Source: Sphingobacterium multivorum (lineage in GTDB: Bacteria > Bacteroidota > Bacteroidia > Sphingobacteriales > Sphingobacteriaceae). Taken from it: a stretch of 64,000 bases of DNA. The notes beneath the pieces are model-generated. The model was not told the DNA's origin, ran no database searches, and was given only the letters and a program-made list of their open reading frames with translations. Below are positions 1 to 7,940 of this stretch, one piece after another (the stretch's first letter is position 1; each line of letters opens with the position of its first letter). Location of the stretch: positions 62,001 through 126,000 of the forward strand of contig NZ_UAUU01000002.1 of assembly GCF_900457465.1 (NCBI RefSeq). The letters are read 5' to 3'. Made by a program: the position numbers and the translations under genes.

Positions 1-197
1 AGATTGGTCTGTGAGACCGCTTTGGAGCTCCAGTCAACGGATTTGTGCATGTGACTGTAAAAATCATCGCCGACAAGATCACCGACCTTTAAACCTTTTA
101 CCTCGGAGAGCCCATCGGCCCCGCTGTCCTTGCGGGGCGTCTGAGCTGATAAACTAAACATAGAAACTAAACATAAAAACAAGCATGTCAAAATCAT
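1..197 (-). CDS. secreted protein, N-terminal part only (runs off the left edge)
   Basis: Reading leftwards from an ATG at 197, the frame stays open to the window edge. The first 18 or so residues form a signal peptide ending in LSAQ, the usual Bacteroidota cleavage context. The next stretch, LKVGDLVGDDFY, recalls the start of TlpA/AhpC-type thiol-disulfide oxidoreductases, but the catalytic region lies outside the window, so the family is only a guess. The frame is also open upstream of 197, so a slightly earlier alternative start cannot be excluded. Confidence 0.5.
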   Translation of the reverse strand, partial: MILTCLFLCLVSMFSLSAQTPRKDSGADGLSEVKGLKVGDLVGDDFYSHMHKSVDWSSKAVSQTN

Positions 198-539
198 ACG
201 ATACACACGCTTATAATCTGCAATCAACAAAAAGCATTTTAAAGCCCGCTGAACAACTAAACTTACTGATCCAAGCAAAGTGTTGGCTCGCAACACCAAA
301 GCCTTGCAGATCGACTTAAAGAACCATAAAACAGATCGTTCAGATTCTACTCCATACGTCAATCTAAAATCTCCCATCTGCTGAAATGCTTGCTTTTGTT
401 GTGTGGGTCTTGTGCAATCCTTTAGTTGTCCTTGAGTATAACAAGGGCTTAGCAAGGGTGAACCTAGGGTCGCGCTATAGTCAAGCTTGTGTGTTTCTTG
501 TGCCAAGCTATAGTCGACCATCTTTTGAGCAATTCCTGC

Positions 540-950
540 CGAATTTTTACATTTCATCGGATTTTCATCGAGTCCGCATCGGGTTTTGATCGGTGTAGCC
601 TGATGAGATCCCGATGAAAACTCGATGCCAATGGCATGAAAGGCAGACGCTGAAGCGAAGTTGATCAGGCAAAAGTCCGAAGAAGATAATACCTCTCCCG
701 CTCGTCGACTCGCCTCTGGCTCCGCTTTGAGACTTCTTCGGGACACATTCGAGGCATGTTCGGGAGTTCTTCGGCTCGGCTTCGGCAGGGTTTCGAGTAC
801 GCTTCGACTCGTACCCGAAGCGCAGTCGAACAACACTCGAAGCGTTCCCGAAGATGAGGCGACGCTGGTCCGACGCAGTGTCGAACGATCCTCAAACAAA
901 AGCCGAAGGCTGCCCGAAGAATCTGCATTTTTTAAAAGGTTTTGAGCGCC
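540..950. repeat. low-complexity TTCG/CGAA-rich quasi-palindromic region
   Basis: Part of a gene-free stretch from about 198 to 1150. From 556 to 632 short arms CATCGAG/CTCGATG and CATCGGG/CCCGATG form an imperfect palindrome. From about 700 to 930 the sequence is crowded with TTCGG/TTCGA words on the left and CCGAA/TCGAA words on the right, with the turn near 815-830. Open frames of 94 and 87 residues exist on opposite strands here, but they follow from the biased composition rather than coding. Function unknown; outside this region the stretch shows nothing recognisable. Confidence 0.5.
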
Positions 951-1150
951 AATCGTCCAGCGCTTTTTTAGCAGGACGGAAGTACCTTTAAAGTACGTTT
1001 TTCCTTGTCTAATTTTCTTACGCAAATTTTGCGTAATTAGTACTATATCTGTGCTTAAGTAGTGCTTAACACGTACTTGAAATATATAGGTTATATAGCC
1101 CCTTAAAAAGGCTAGTAATTGTTGGCTATTCATCATTTTTTTGTTAGTGG

Positions 1151-1525
1151 TTATTTCGACAACCGACCGAAAAACTCAGCGACTTTTCTGCTCAATTCTA
1201 GCTCTTTTCCGATGCGCTCTTCAGCTTGTGCTGACAGCTGCATTTTACGCAGGTCTATATTGCGATGATTGGCGATACAGTAAGCTATCAACACCCGATA
1301 CAATGCGGTTGCAAATTCCTGCATTTCCTCATCTTTTAGGAGCCTATTTTCTCCTAAGCCACCATTAAGATACGTACTCAATAGCTGGAGGATATGAGCA
1401 GAAATAGTATCTAAGACATAATGATTCCAAAACGCCTCAATCTCCTTTATAGGATCGTAATCGACCTTATGGACATCATAAATCATCAAGTCAAAAGAAA
1501 GTTGTAGCGCTAAAATCCCGTTCAT
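1151..1525 (-). CDS. hypothetical protein, 124 residues
   Basis: I do not recognise this protein. It has no signal peptide or membrane segment and is predicted mostly helical. A central part contains AEERIGKELELSRKVAEFF near the C-terminus, a possible short coiled coil. It stands alone between two non-coding stretches, reading away from the XRE genes to its right. The composition is normal for coding sequence and there is one clear ATG at 1525. A small regulatory or structural protein is possible, but there is no direct evidence for a role. Confidence 0.5.
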   Translation of the reverse strand: MNGILALQLSFDLMIYDVHKVDYDPIKEIEAFWNHYVLDTISAHILQLLSTYLNGGLGENRLLKDEEMQEFATALYRVLIAYCIANHRNIDLRKMQLSAQAEERIGKELELSRKVAEFFGRLSK

Positions 1526-1841
1526 TTTTCAGTCTGTAATCTTTAACCGAAAGTACATAGCATCCCCTCTCCGATCGAAATCAGCTTTTTTGGGAGCCTG
1601 ATGTTACTCAGTTCACATTAGTAATAATTAATTCATTCTGGGAGCCAGATCGCGTTTGAATGAGGGGTCACAAAGGTGTATAATATTGGCGTTACGCGGT
1701 CCATGGCAAAGAGAAGCCAAATCCTATTTGGCCACACCAGCCGAGCTACTCGGGGGCAGTGATGATGTTCTTTGATTGTTGTTTTTTGTTCATAACTCGT
1801 TTTTATAAATAAACGAGCCTTATAGAGGCGAGGCAAAAATA

Positions 1842-1990
1842 TATGGGGCCCACCTTCTTCACCTCTCCGAAAAAAGTTTCTGACGCCTTAACGGGATGAA
1901 GTACAGTGGAGCCCCATACAATTGCAAATATAGAATATTCCAATAATGTATGGGGATAATAATTCCACTGCCTTACTCCGATGCGTCAGA
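1842..1990. repeat. long imperfect palindrome in an intergenic region
   Basis: TCTGACGC at 1879-1886 is mirrored by GCGTCAGA at 1983-1990, and CAGTGGAGCCCCATACA at 1904-1920 is mirrored imperfectly by the segment 1948-1970 (TGTATGGGG then TTCCACTG). TATGGGGCCCAC at 1842-1853 also pairs with 1906-1918. The whole could be a miniature mobile element or a long transcript hairpin. It lies in the gene-free gap 1526-2160; the rest of that gap shows nothing recognisable. Confidence 0.5.
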
Positions 1991-2160
1991 ATGGAGAAGT
2001 AAGACTCATTAATTACTATCCTAAAAGCAGGTAGTTCATTCTAAAAATCAAAATAAAATGAGTACATTTACCTTAGCTTTTTCAAAAATAACAAACTGAT
2101 TTCTATATTATTATAATGAATTCTTATAATAACATAGACATAGCCTATAAAATTTTAGCC

Positions 2161-2568
2161 ATGAGTACCGGAACAATATTAAGAGCCCTCAGAGACGAAC
2201 ATGCGTGGTCACAGGAATTTGTCGCGAATGAATTAAACATTAGTCAACCTTCTTATTGCAGCCTAGAGCAAGACAAAACAAAACTTTCAATAGAGCGTGC
2301 CACCAAATTAGCTGAACTGTATAATGTTCCAATAGCTATCTTTTCCGAGGATAAAGATTCAATCATAAACTATAACCTTGGGAGAAAAAGTAGAACAATA
2401 ATCAACTCTAATATCATAAAAGAAAGCTTATCTTTGAAGGAGGAAAATCTTTATGAAGAAATCATCGAAGATAAGAATAACCAGATTCGACATCTAAAAT
2501 CCGAAATTGCGGAATTAAGAAAGAATATTAATTTTTTACAAAAGCAATTAGAGAAAGCATTAAATTAA
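2161..2568 (+). CDS. XRE-family HTH regulator with C-terminal coiled coil
   Basis: The first 65 residues form a Cro/C1-type helix-turn-helix: a short helix (ILRALRDEHAW), then SQEFVANELNISQPSYCSLEQ and a fifth helix ending near NVPIAIF. The last 45 residues are rich in Glu, Lys and Leu and look like a coiled coil (IAELRKNINFLQKQLEKAL), suggesting a dimer. The ATG at 2161 fits the domain start; an in-frame ATG at 2116 would add 15 unlikely residues. It lies 18 bp before a second HTH gene and probably forms an operon with it. A DNA-binding regulator is likely; its targets are unknown. Confidence 0.7.
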   Translation: MSTGTILRALRDEHAWSQEFVANELNISQPSYCSLEQDKTKLSIERATKLAELYNVPIAIFSEDKDSIINYNLGRKSRTIINSNIIKESLSLKEENLYEEIIEDKNNQIRHLKSEIAELRKNINFLQKQLEKALN

Positions 2569-2586
2569 ATAATATTTTAGAAGACT

Positions 2587-2862
2587 ATGGCACAAACCTT
2601 ACTTGCGGAATTGCGAATAAAAAAAGAACTGATACAAGAAACTGTTGCTAAGGAAGCGAATATTGATATTGAAAGATATAAGGACCTAGAAGCTGGATTA
2701 GCTTCTTTAAAATATGAAGAAGCAGGTTCACTTGGGCAAATACTTGGTATTAATCCAATCCATTTACTGGAAACTGCCAAAACCGTCAATTACAACATTG
2801 GCTCCTATGCAAGAACTATTTATGCAGAAAAATATTACGAAGGGGAAGAAAAAGAAAGATAA
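2587..2862 (+). CDS. small XRE-like HTH protein
   Basis: A 91-residue protein whose first 65 residues fit a diverged Cro/C1 helix-turn-helix (LLAELRIKKELIQETVAKEA, then a recognition-helix region and NPIHLLE). It follows the preceding XRE gene by 18 bp on the same strand and both end in charged tails, so the two may be a regulator pair from an old duplication. No toxin partner is obvious directly downstream. Assignment as DNA-binding is by pattern only. Confidence 0.6.
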   Translation: MAQTLLAELRIKKELIQETVAKEANIDIERYKDLEAGLASLKYEEAGSLGQILGINPIHLLETAKTVNYNIGSYARTIYAEKYYEGEEKER

Positions 2863-2966
2863 TACACTAAGCTATTAAAGTTATCTACATATTTTTTATT
2901 GATTTGGCAAACGAGCACGAAGGCAGATAAATAATAAAAGTGTTCTTAAAAAAATCGTTCAGTACG

Positions 2967-3053
2967 ATGTTATTAAGGAAAGCGATTTTAGATTTGATTA
3001 AGGCAATTGCTGATTTAGTGGAAGAGATGAAGGAATTAGAGGGAGGAAGTTGA
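2967..3053 (+). CDS. possible small ORF, 28 residues
   Basis: An ATG at 2967 opens a 28-residue helical peptide (MLLRKAILDLIKAIADLVEE, ending ELEGGS). A GTG at 2940 would lengthen it to 37 residues. It sits between the XRE pair and the HEPN-like gene on the same strand. Its amphipathic composition is coding-like, but the length is too short for confidence and no promoter is evident. Confidence 0.25.
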   Translation: MLLRKAILDLIKAIADLVEEMKELEGGS

Positions 3054-3117
3054 GCCTCTATTCCGAAGATGTTTATTAATAGATTGAAGATGAGTTCAAA
3101 AAATACTGAGTTAGGTA

Positions 3118-3660
3118 ATGGCAATTAATGAATTTGATGAGATAGATTGGTTAATCGGATTTCTTAAAAATGCTGATGGGCTAAAAAAAGAGGGGATATC
3201 TCGAATAAGGAACTTCTTACTACTTTGGAATTTACTAGAAGATGTAACACTGGGAAAGGACGCTAATATTGCTAAAATTAGACATCTGGTTGATCAAATC
3301 CATCAAAATGTTCCCCTTGTAGCAGGTGAATTTGATGAATTTGTTGATTATTTCTCCAAACGCTATTTTGATCCTACTGGTCAAAGTCCCTATTCTCTGG
3401 ACGGATTGAAATTTAGATCAGGTGCAAATGATCAGGGCGCAAAAGCCGAAGTTAAAGCAGTCTTGACTAAAAGTGAACAAAATCCAGTAATGGTTTTGAA
3501 AGCTTTGCTGATAATTTGTTATCGTTTCCGTAACAACTTATTTCACGGAGAAAAACAACTAGTTATTTTAGATGGACAAATCAATAATTTTATTGTCGCT
3601 AATAATATATTAAAGCTCATACTTGAAAAAATGAAGGCTGCCGGAATTCTTAATCTATAA
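3118..3660 (+). CDS. HEPN-like protein
   Basis: An all-helical 180-residue protein. Near residues 138-146 it carries FRNNLFHGEK, which matches the R-x4-6-H active-site motif of HEPN ribonucleases (Arg and His separated by four residues). HEPN proteins often act as RNA-cutting toxins in defence systems. No signal peptide or membrane segment is seen. It lies in a cluster with another HEPN-like gene and an FRG gene, which supports a defence role. No separate antitoxin gene is adjacent except possibly the small HTH genes upstream. The family call rests on the motif and helical pattern. Confidence 0.55.
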   Translation: MAINEFDEIDWLIGFLKNADGLKKEGISRIRNFLLLWNLLEDVTLGKDANIAKIRHLVDQIHQNVPLVAGEFDEFVDYFSKRYFDPTGQSPYSLDGLKFRSGANDQGAKAEVKAVLTKSEQNPVMVLKALLIICYRFRNNLFHGEKQLVILDGQINNFIVANNILKLILEKMKAAGILNL

Positions 3661-3740
3661 TTTACAAACTAATAAAATATCTCGAGACTGTAACCTGAAC
3701 TGTGTCAGAGGAATAATCCAATAAGATTATTTAAACTAAC

Positions 3741-4580
3741 TTAAAAAGGCATAATGAATAACCCCATTGTTTCAGCTAGATCAGCCACTAGCTTTTCAAC
3801 AATTTTTATTGTATTTTCAACTGTAGCCTTATCAATTGTATGAACATCACCCTCATTAGATTTTCCATTGCGATGCACAAGATCATGACGCACTTTCACA
3901 CATCGCATAACATCACCAATGAATGGGAATGTTATATCTAACGTTGTTGAATACATCATACGTACTTTTACAAGATCATGATAAATAGTTTCTAACATAG
4001 TTTTCTTAGCTATATCTCCAATAGAGTTGTATTTATCGTAAATTTGATCTAAGGTGAACTTTCTATCTTTAAAAGCTGGGTGGGATCTGACAAACTTTTC
4101 CATAAATAATTCGCTATTTGTCACCACTTTAACAAATGTTTCCGACAGAAAAGTTTCCATGGTAGTAATTGCTGCTATATAAACCTGACGCCTTAATATA
4201 ACTTCTAGATCTTTATTTCCAAGATCAAGGTTATTCAATCGACGCAAATTAACTATTTCCTTTTCAAAGTTATCTAAAAGTTTGCTAGTCTCTGTAATAG
4301 CTTCAAACTCATACTCATAAGGCTCCGCATCTATAATTACAGAAGCATCTACCTTCACTTTTCGGTCATCGACACCAGGAATTCTTGTCAAAAATTCTTT
4401 TGGAACATCCCTATGAAAGTTGACAGTAAATCCAGTAATCAAACCATCCTTAGACTGATTTTCTATAAGATCATATTCATATTTAGCCAATTCATAATAG
4501 TCTATCCCCCAATGCTCAGCTAATGCATCAGTCACATAATCATTATAACGTTCAATCATTAATTCGCTAAAATATCCCAT
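3741..4580 (-). CDS. HEPN-like protein, 279 residues
   Basis: The C-terminal third has RCVKVRHDLVHRNGKS (about residues 226-241), the RHDxVHRNG form of the HEPN R-x4-H motif seen in stand-alone HEPN proteins linked to phage defence. The N-terminal 100 residues (acidic, with beta-rich segments) may be a sensor or partner-binding domain. It is convergent with the HEPN-like gene at 3118-3660 and separated from the next minus-strand gene by about 130 bp. An RNase or RNase-like toxin is the inferred role; no partner is certain. Confidence 0.6.
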   Translation of the reverse strand: MGYFSELMIERYNDYVTDALAEHWGIDYYELAKYEYDLIENQSKDGLITGFTVNFHRDVPKEFLTRIPGVDDRKVKVDASVIIDAEPYEYEFEAITETSKLLDNFEKEIVNLRRLNNLDLGNKDLEVILRRQVYIAAITTMETFLSETFVKVVTNSELFMEKFVRSHPAFKDRKFTLDQIYDKYNSIGDIAKKTMLETIYHDLVKVRMMYSTTLDITFPFIGDVMRCVKVRHDLVHRNGKSNEGDVHTIDKATVENTIKIVEKLVADLAETMGLFIMPF

Positions 4581-4713
4581 ATTTAATTTATTTTTATTTG
4601 ACGCAAGTATAATGTCGCAGACTCATTTAATCGCCATTTTGAAAAAATTATTATTTTGAAAAATTTTACTTCACGTTCTTTTCCTATAGAGCTGCATTAG
4701 CAGTTAATTTTAA

Positions 4714-5535
4714 TTAGATAAAATATTCATCAAAAGCATACACAGTTTTTTTTGAAATGCCTTCCAGTCCTGGATAAATAGAATCATAAGAAATCCCTAA
4801 TTGATAAAGATCCTTTTTTATTTGTCTAAAGTGTTTATAAGGAATTACTATTTGTTTAAGAAAATCGCTATCAAACGGATGTAGCTTTAATCCATCCAGT
4901 TCATGTCCAAACAAAGTAAAACATGAATTTTGACTTTTCATTCGATCATCTATATAAAATGGTTTTAACGCAATTGGATATTTAACTTCGTTAGATTTGG
5001 CCTTTAGTAAATCAATATCAAAATAGCTCAAAACTTCTTTCTCAGGGTTTATTGAGGGATATAATCTTAATTCTTCGACGTCAATGCCACTTACAAATTT
5101 ATTTGTTGATGAATTTAATTTAAAAGGATCTAATACCCATATAAAAGCATCATTATTACTATAAACATTCTCAACAGCAAAAAATAAAGCTATTAGTGAA
5201 TTCTCCGTCCAATCTAAAAGTCTAGTATGCGAACTATAATGCTGCATAACGAAAGATGTTCCAAGATCATCATTTATAAGGTCGAATTTCCTTAAAAAAG
5301 GGTAGGCTTCATTTCGGAAAACAGCTCTGAGATTCCATTCCTTTATATAAAACTCTACAGTAGCGGCAGGCCCAATTATATACTCCCGATACAAGTTTGG
5401 TATGAGATAGGTTTTATCAAATTTAGAGTTTTCTGCCCTGAACCATAAATTATGTCCATAGAAATTTTCATTAAAATTTATTGACTTTACTTCATCAATA
5501 TATTGAGTTATCGAACTTATATTTTTAGTGATCAT
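4714..5535 (-). CDS. FRG domain protein
   Basis: The N-terminal half shows FRG-domain signatures: LWFRAENSKF near residue 30 (the F/W-R-G/A motif) and FVMQHYSSHTRLLDWTENSL followed by IALFFAVEN near residues 95-120. FRG proteins are a widespread family of unknown biochemical activity found in phage-defence islands. This copy is soluble, 273 residues, typical length, and starts at an ATG at 5535. Its neighbours are HEPN-like genes, consistent with defence. The family call is firm and the function is not known. Confidence 0.75.
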   Translation of the reverse strand: MITKNISSITQYIDEVKSINFNENFYGHNLWFRAENSKFDKTYLIPNLYREYIIGPAATVEFYIKEWNLRAVFRNEAYPFLRKFDLINDDLGTSFVMQHYSSHTRLLDWTENSLIALFFAVENVYSNNDAFIWVLDPFKLNSSTNKFVSGIDVEELRLYPSINPEKEVLSYFDIDLLKAKSNEVKYPIALKPFYIDDRMKSQNSCFTLFGHELDGLKLHPFDSDFLKQIVIPYKHFRQIKKDLYQLGISYDSIYPGLEGISKKTVYAFDEYFI

Positions 5536-5790
5536 TGTTCTAGTGTATAATTTTGAATGCTATCTGTTTCCACTAATTTTACCTTTATAAACCTTGTGCT
5601 ATTTTTTGCCATTCTGCATTGTTCCTCCATAATTAAGACTTATAAAACTTCTCCAAAAGTTTTAAGCCTTCTTAGCTTTTTGATTTGCTTCTTGCTGAAA
5701 GTTTATAGTTCATACCCATCTATATCAAAATACCAAATTGCAATTAAATTTTTCTATATCTCGTAATCGCTTAAACTTTTTTGCTAATAC

Positions 5791-5822
5791 TTTGTCTTAT
5801 TTAACAGAAGTTCTTACATTTG
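5791..5822 (+). promoter_or_regulatory. Bacteroidota sigma-A promoter
   Basis: TTTG at 5791-5794, a 20-bp spacer and TACATTTG at 5815-5822 match the Bacteroidota consensus TTTG and TAnnTTTG exactly. The small membrane ORF begins 24 bp downstream, so this promoter supports that gene as real. Confidence 0.7.
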
Positions 5823-5845
5823 ATAAGACCTAGAAATTAATAGAA

Positions 5846-6055
5846 ATGTTTGTCTTCATTATTTTTGCGTTTTGTGTAATAGCGATAGCATTCTTCCTAT
5901 TTTATAGCCCTTTATATTTTATTGGCTATAAAGTATTCGCTTTTGACAAAAAAATAGGTGACAAAAGTTTAGCTTTAGCTATATCAATAATGGCCTTGGT
6001 CTTATCTATTATATTTTTTAAAACTTTTTCGTCAATCCTTCTTAATCTGTGCTAA
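5846..6055 (+). CDS. small membrane protein, 69 residues
   Basis: Two hydrophobic helices (about residues 1-26 and 43-65) are separated by a short charged loop with FDKKIGDKSL. The gene follows a textbook promoter at 5791-5822. It overlaps by 24 bp the 3' end of the convergent 377-residue gene. I do not recognise a family. Given the island context, a membrane effector or toxin, or a regulator of the antisense neighbour, are both possible but unproven. The gap 5536-5790 to its left holds only a doubtful short open frame. Confidence 0.5.
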   Translation: MFVFIIFAFCVIAIAFFLFYSPLYFIGYKVFAFDKKIGDKSLALAISIMALVLSIIFFKTFSSILLNLC

Positions 6056-7165
6056 TGACTTTTCCGAAGATTCAATTGGTTCAGTTTGCATATGTTTTGA
6101 TGAATCCGCAAGTTCTTTAACTGCCGTTTTGAGAGTATTATTTTGTATTTTATTAAGTGAGTCTTGTAACAGCTGGACATCTATCTTATGACGAAGTTGT
6201 TCTAATTCACTTTTTCGAGCAAGAGAATCCTTTTTATAATCTATATCCAGATCCTCTGATTTATATTTGTTGTAGGCATCAAGCGCGTTCCCATCATATT
6301 TTATATCTATGTCTAAAACACTAGCGGCCTTTGCTTTTAATTCTAGATTATTGGAGAATAAACTGAGATACATAATAATTGCTGTAATTGCACCAACACA
6401 GCCCCCTATTAAGATTGCGCTTCCTCTAGATTGAACTTTTATCTTTATGTATAATTCTTCATCAACTTCATAACCATTTTCTTTACAAAGTTCAGTATAT
6501 AGGGTAGTGATCGCATCTAAGAATCTCTTCAGTTCGAAGGCATTTATATTCTCATCTTGATTGATATAAAATGTCCCATATGTCATTTCTTCTTTAACAA
6601 ATACACTTGAAAGATTACTTTCAATAAAATCGCCATATTTGTCAGCATTAGTCAACCCTAGGCGAGATGAAAATAAAGAACGTAGATCACCAACAACCTC
6701 ACTTTTTGGTAAAATCTTTTGCCATTTTACCTTTCTAATTTTCTCAGGATAAGACTCATCTTTATCGTTATGTTTTACGATCCCAGTGGTTTTTTCTATT
6801 TTTATATCCGAATCTATTAAACCAATCGCAATATAGTCACTATCAGCTGATGGCATCATTACAACATCCCCAATCTTCACATCATGATAAAATCTTAACA
6901 GTTGATTCGCTAACTTAGTAGCTTCACTTTGATTTTCTTGTACCTCGTTTTGATATATATATTGTTGAAGTGTTGTAAAAGTGGTATTATCATATCGTCC
7001 ATTTTTAATGTACTCCAAAGGCACTGAGTTCCCAATTATACCGACCTTTTCTCGTTCATAAAAATAACTAAATAATTGCCCCCCAAATGTTCTTATAAAC
7101 CAATATTTTCTACTGGAAGGGACATTTCTCGCCTCTTGTATTTCCAGTCCAAATGTATTTCCCAT
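6032..7165 (-). CDS. membrane-anchored protein of unknown function
   Basis: A 377-residue protein. The first 130 residues (KYWFIRTFGG, then a VKIGDVVMMPSADSDYIAIG stretch) recall the PUA/EVE-like sensor folds found at the front of some restriction and defence proteins. One transmembrane helix follows near residues 248-270 (SAILIGGCVGAITAIIMYLS), and the last 80 residues are charged and helical. The combination of a soluble sensor-like front, one membrane helix and a coiled tail is unusual. The EVE comparison is a shape impression, not a confirmed hit. Confidence 0.45.
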   Translation of the reverse strand: MGNTFGLEIQEARNVPSSRKYWFIRTFGGQLFSYFYEREKVGIIGNSVPLEYIKNGRYDNTTFTTLQQYIYQNEVQENQSEATKLANQLLRFYHDVKIGDVVMMPSADSDYIAIGLIDSDIKIEKTTGIVKHNDKDESYPEKIRKVKWQKILPKSEVVGDLRSLFSSRLGLTNADKYGDFIESNLSSVFVKEEMTYGTFYINQDENINAFELKRFLDAITTLYTELCKENGYEVDEELYIKIKVQSRGSAILIGGCVGAITAIIMYLSLFSNNLELKAKAASVLDIDIKYDGNALDAYNKYKSEDLDIDYKKDSLARKSELEQLRHKIDVQLLQDSLNKIQNNTLKTAVKELADSSKHMQTEPIESSEKSLAQIKKD

Positions 7166-7367
7166 ATTATTAATTTGATTCAGTTTTTAATTATCTGTAA
7201 TTATTTTCCGCTAACTTAAACACATGTACAATAAAGCTATATCTTTGACAAATGTTTATCTAAGAAATTTAAATGACAGAGGTTATACTTTTCATTAACA
7301 ATATCGATCTACTCAATATTGCTACGGTAATCAAACATCGGAATTTGACTTGAGTTTTCCAAACAAT

Positions 7368-7432
7368 AAATCTACTTACATGAAAGTAGAAACTTAAATT
7401 TTGGCATATTTGATGATTAAGTAGATTTTTTT
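7368..7432 (+). terminator. inverted repeat with T-run, terminator-like
   Basis: AAATCTACTTA at 7368-7378 and TAAGTAGATTT at 7418-7428 form an 11-bp stem with a long 39-nt loop, followed by a T-run to 7432. The long loop makes it a weak terminator; it may be a remnant end of an element. The rest of the gap 7166-7478 shows nothing. Confidence 0.3.
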
Positions 7433-7478
7433 AAAATCATTTCCTCAACCTACTTCTAAAATACCGTTCATTCTCCTG

Positions 7479-7796
7479 CATACGTACGCTGGGACATGCT
7501 CTCGGAATATCTGCGCGACGGGAATCTGCAGATTGACAATAACCTTATCGAGAATGCCATTCGCCCTGTTGCTCTGGGACGCAAAAATTGGTTGTTCGCC
7601 GGAAGCCATGAGGCAGCAAAGCGATCAGCAATGATCTACTCTTTCTTCGCTATCTGCAAAAACCATGAGGTGAACCCATTTCTGTGGTTAAAACATACAA
7701 TAATGAATATAGCGTCAATAAACCACAAGAATATAAAAGAGCTTTACCCACAGAACTTAAAAAAATCAACTGAAATGTAGTTCATAGGCCGGATAC
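7479..7796 (+). mobile_element. 3' remnant of an IS66-family element
   Basis: About 318 bp match the 3' end of the complete IS66 element at 52341-54605, covering the last 94 codons of the transposase (7496-7780, including the catalytic region IDNNLIENAIRP) and the right inverted end GGCCGGATAC at 7787-7796. The left part is missing; the match stops near 7479. A few substitutions (for example AAKRS for AAQRS) separate the two copies, so it is an older insertion that lost its left part. Confidence 0.9.
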
Positions 7797-7807
7797 ATAA
7801 TAAGGTA

Positions 7808-7846
7808 AAAAAGAAAACCCAACGCCTAAAAAGAGTTGGGTTTTAT
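7808..7846 (-). terminator. intrinsic terminator of the AbiF RNA
   Basis: On the minus strand the stem AAAACCCAAC (from 7844 down) pairs with GTTGGGTTTT (to 7814), with a loop containing TTTTTAGG, and is followed by CTTTTTT. The T-run follows only in the minus direction, which fixes the transcript strand. Confidence 0.75.
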
Positions 7847-7904
7847 AAATTCTTGTTTTAAAGTGCTGCTCTATAGCAATAGAGTATAGAGGGGCACTAA
7901 CTAC
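7808..7904 (-). ncRNA. candidate AbiF-associated structured RNA
   Basis: On the minus strand, directly after the AbiF-like gene, a promoter is followed by about 95 nt that fold well. AGUGC pairs with GCACU and encloses CUCUAU-UGCU-AUAGAG; after an A-rich linker comes a strong hairpin AAAACCCAAC/GUUGGGUUUU and a run of T. Structured RNAs next to abiF genes are known (the abiF RNA motif), and AbiF HEPN proteins with such RNAs behave as toxin-antitoxin pairs. Position, promoter and terminator fit that model. The exact 5' end is estimated. Confidence 0.65.
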
Positions 7905-7908
7905 GGTA

Positions 7909-7940
7909 CAAATATACAAACTTTTCTATTAAATAGCAAG
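7909..7940 (-). promoter_or_regulatory. promoter for the AbiF-associated RNA
   Basis: On the minus strand CTTG (7940-7937) and TATATTTG (7916-7909) are separated by 20 bp, a near-consensus Bacteroidota promoter. It overlaps the last codons of the upstream abi gene, so the RNA can be made independently of the toxin mRNA. Confidence 0.6.

Noticed and set aside
661-945. Overlapping long open frames on both strands (94 and 87 residues)
   Set aside because: Both arise from the TTCG/CGAA-rich composition; no start context, family or codon pattern supports coding.
1633-1836. Minus-strand 67-residue open frame
   Set aside because: Composition is not coding-like and it has no promoter or relative.
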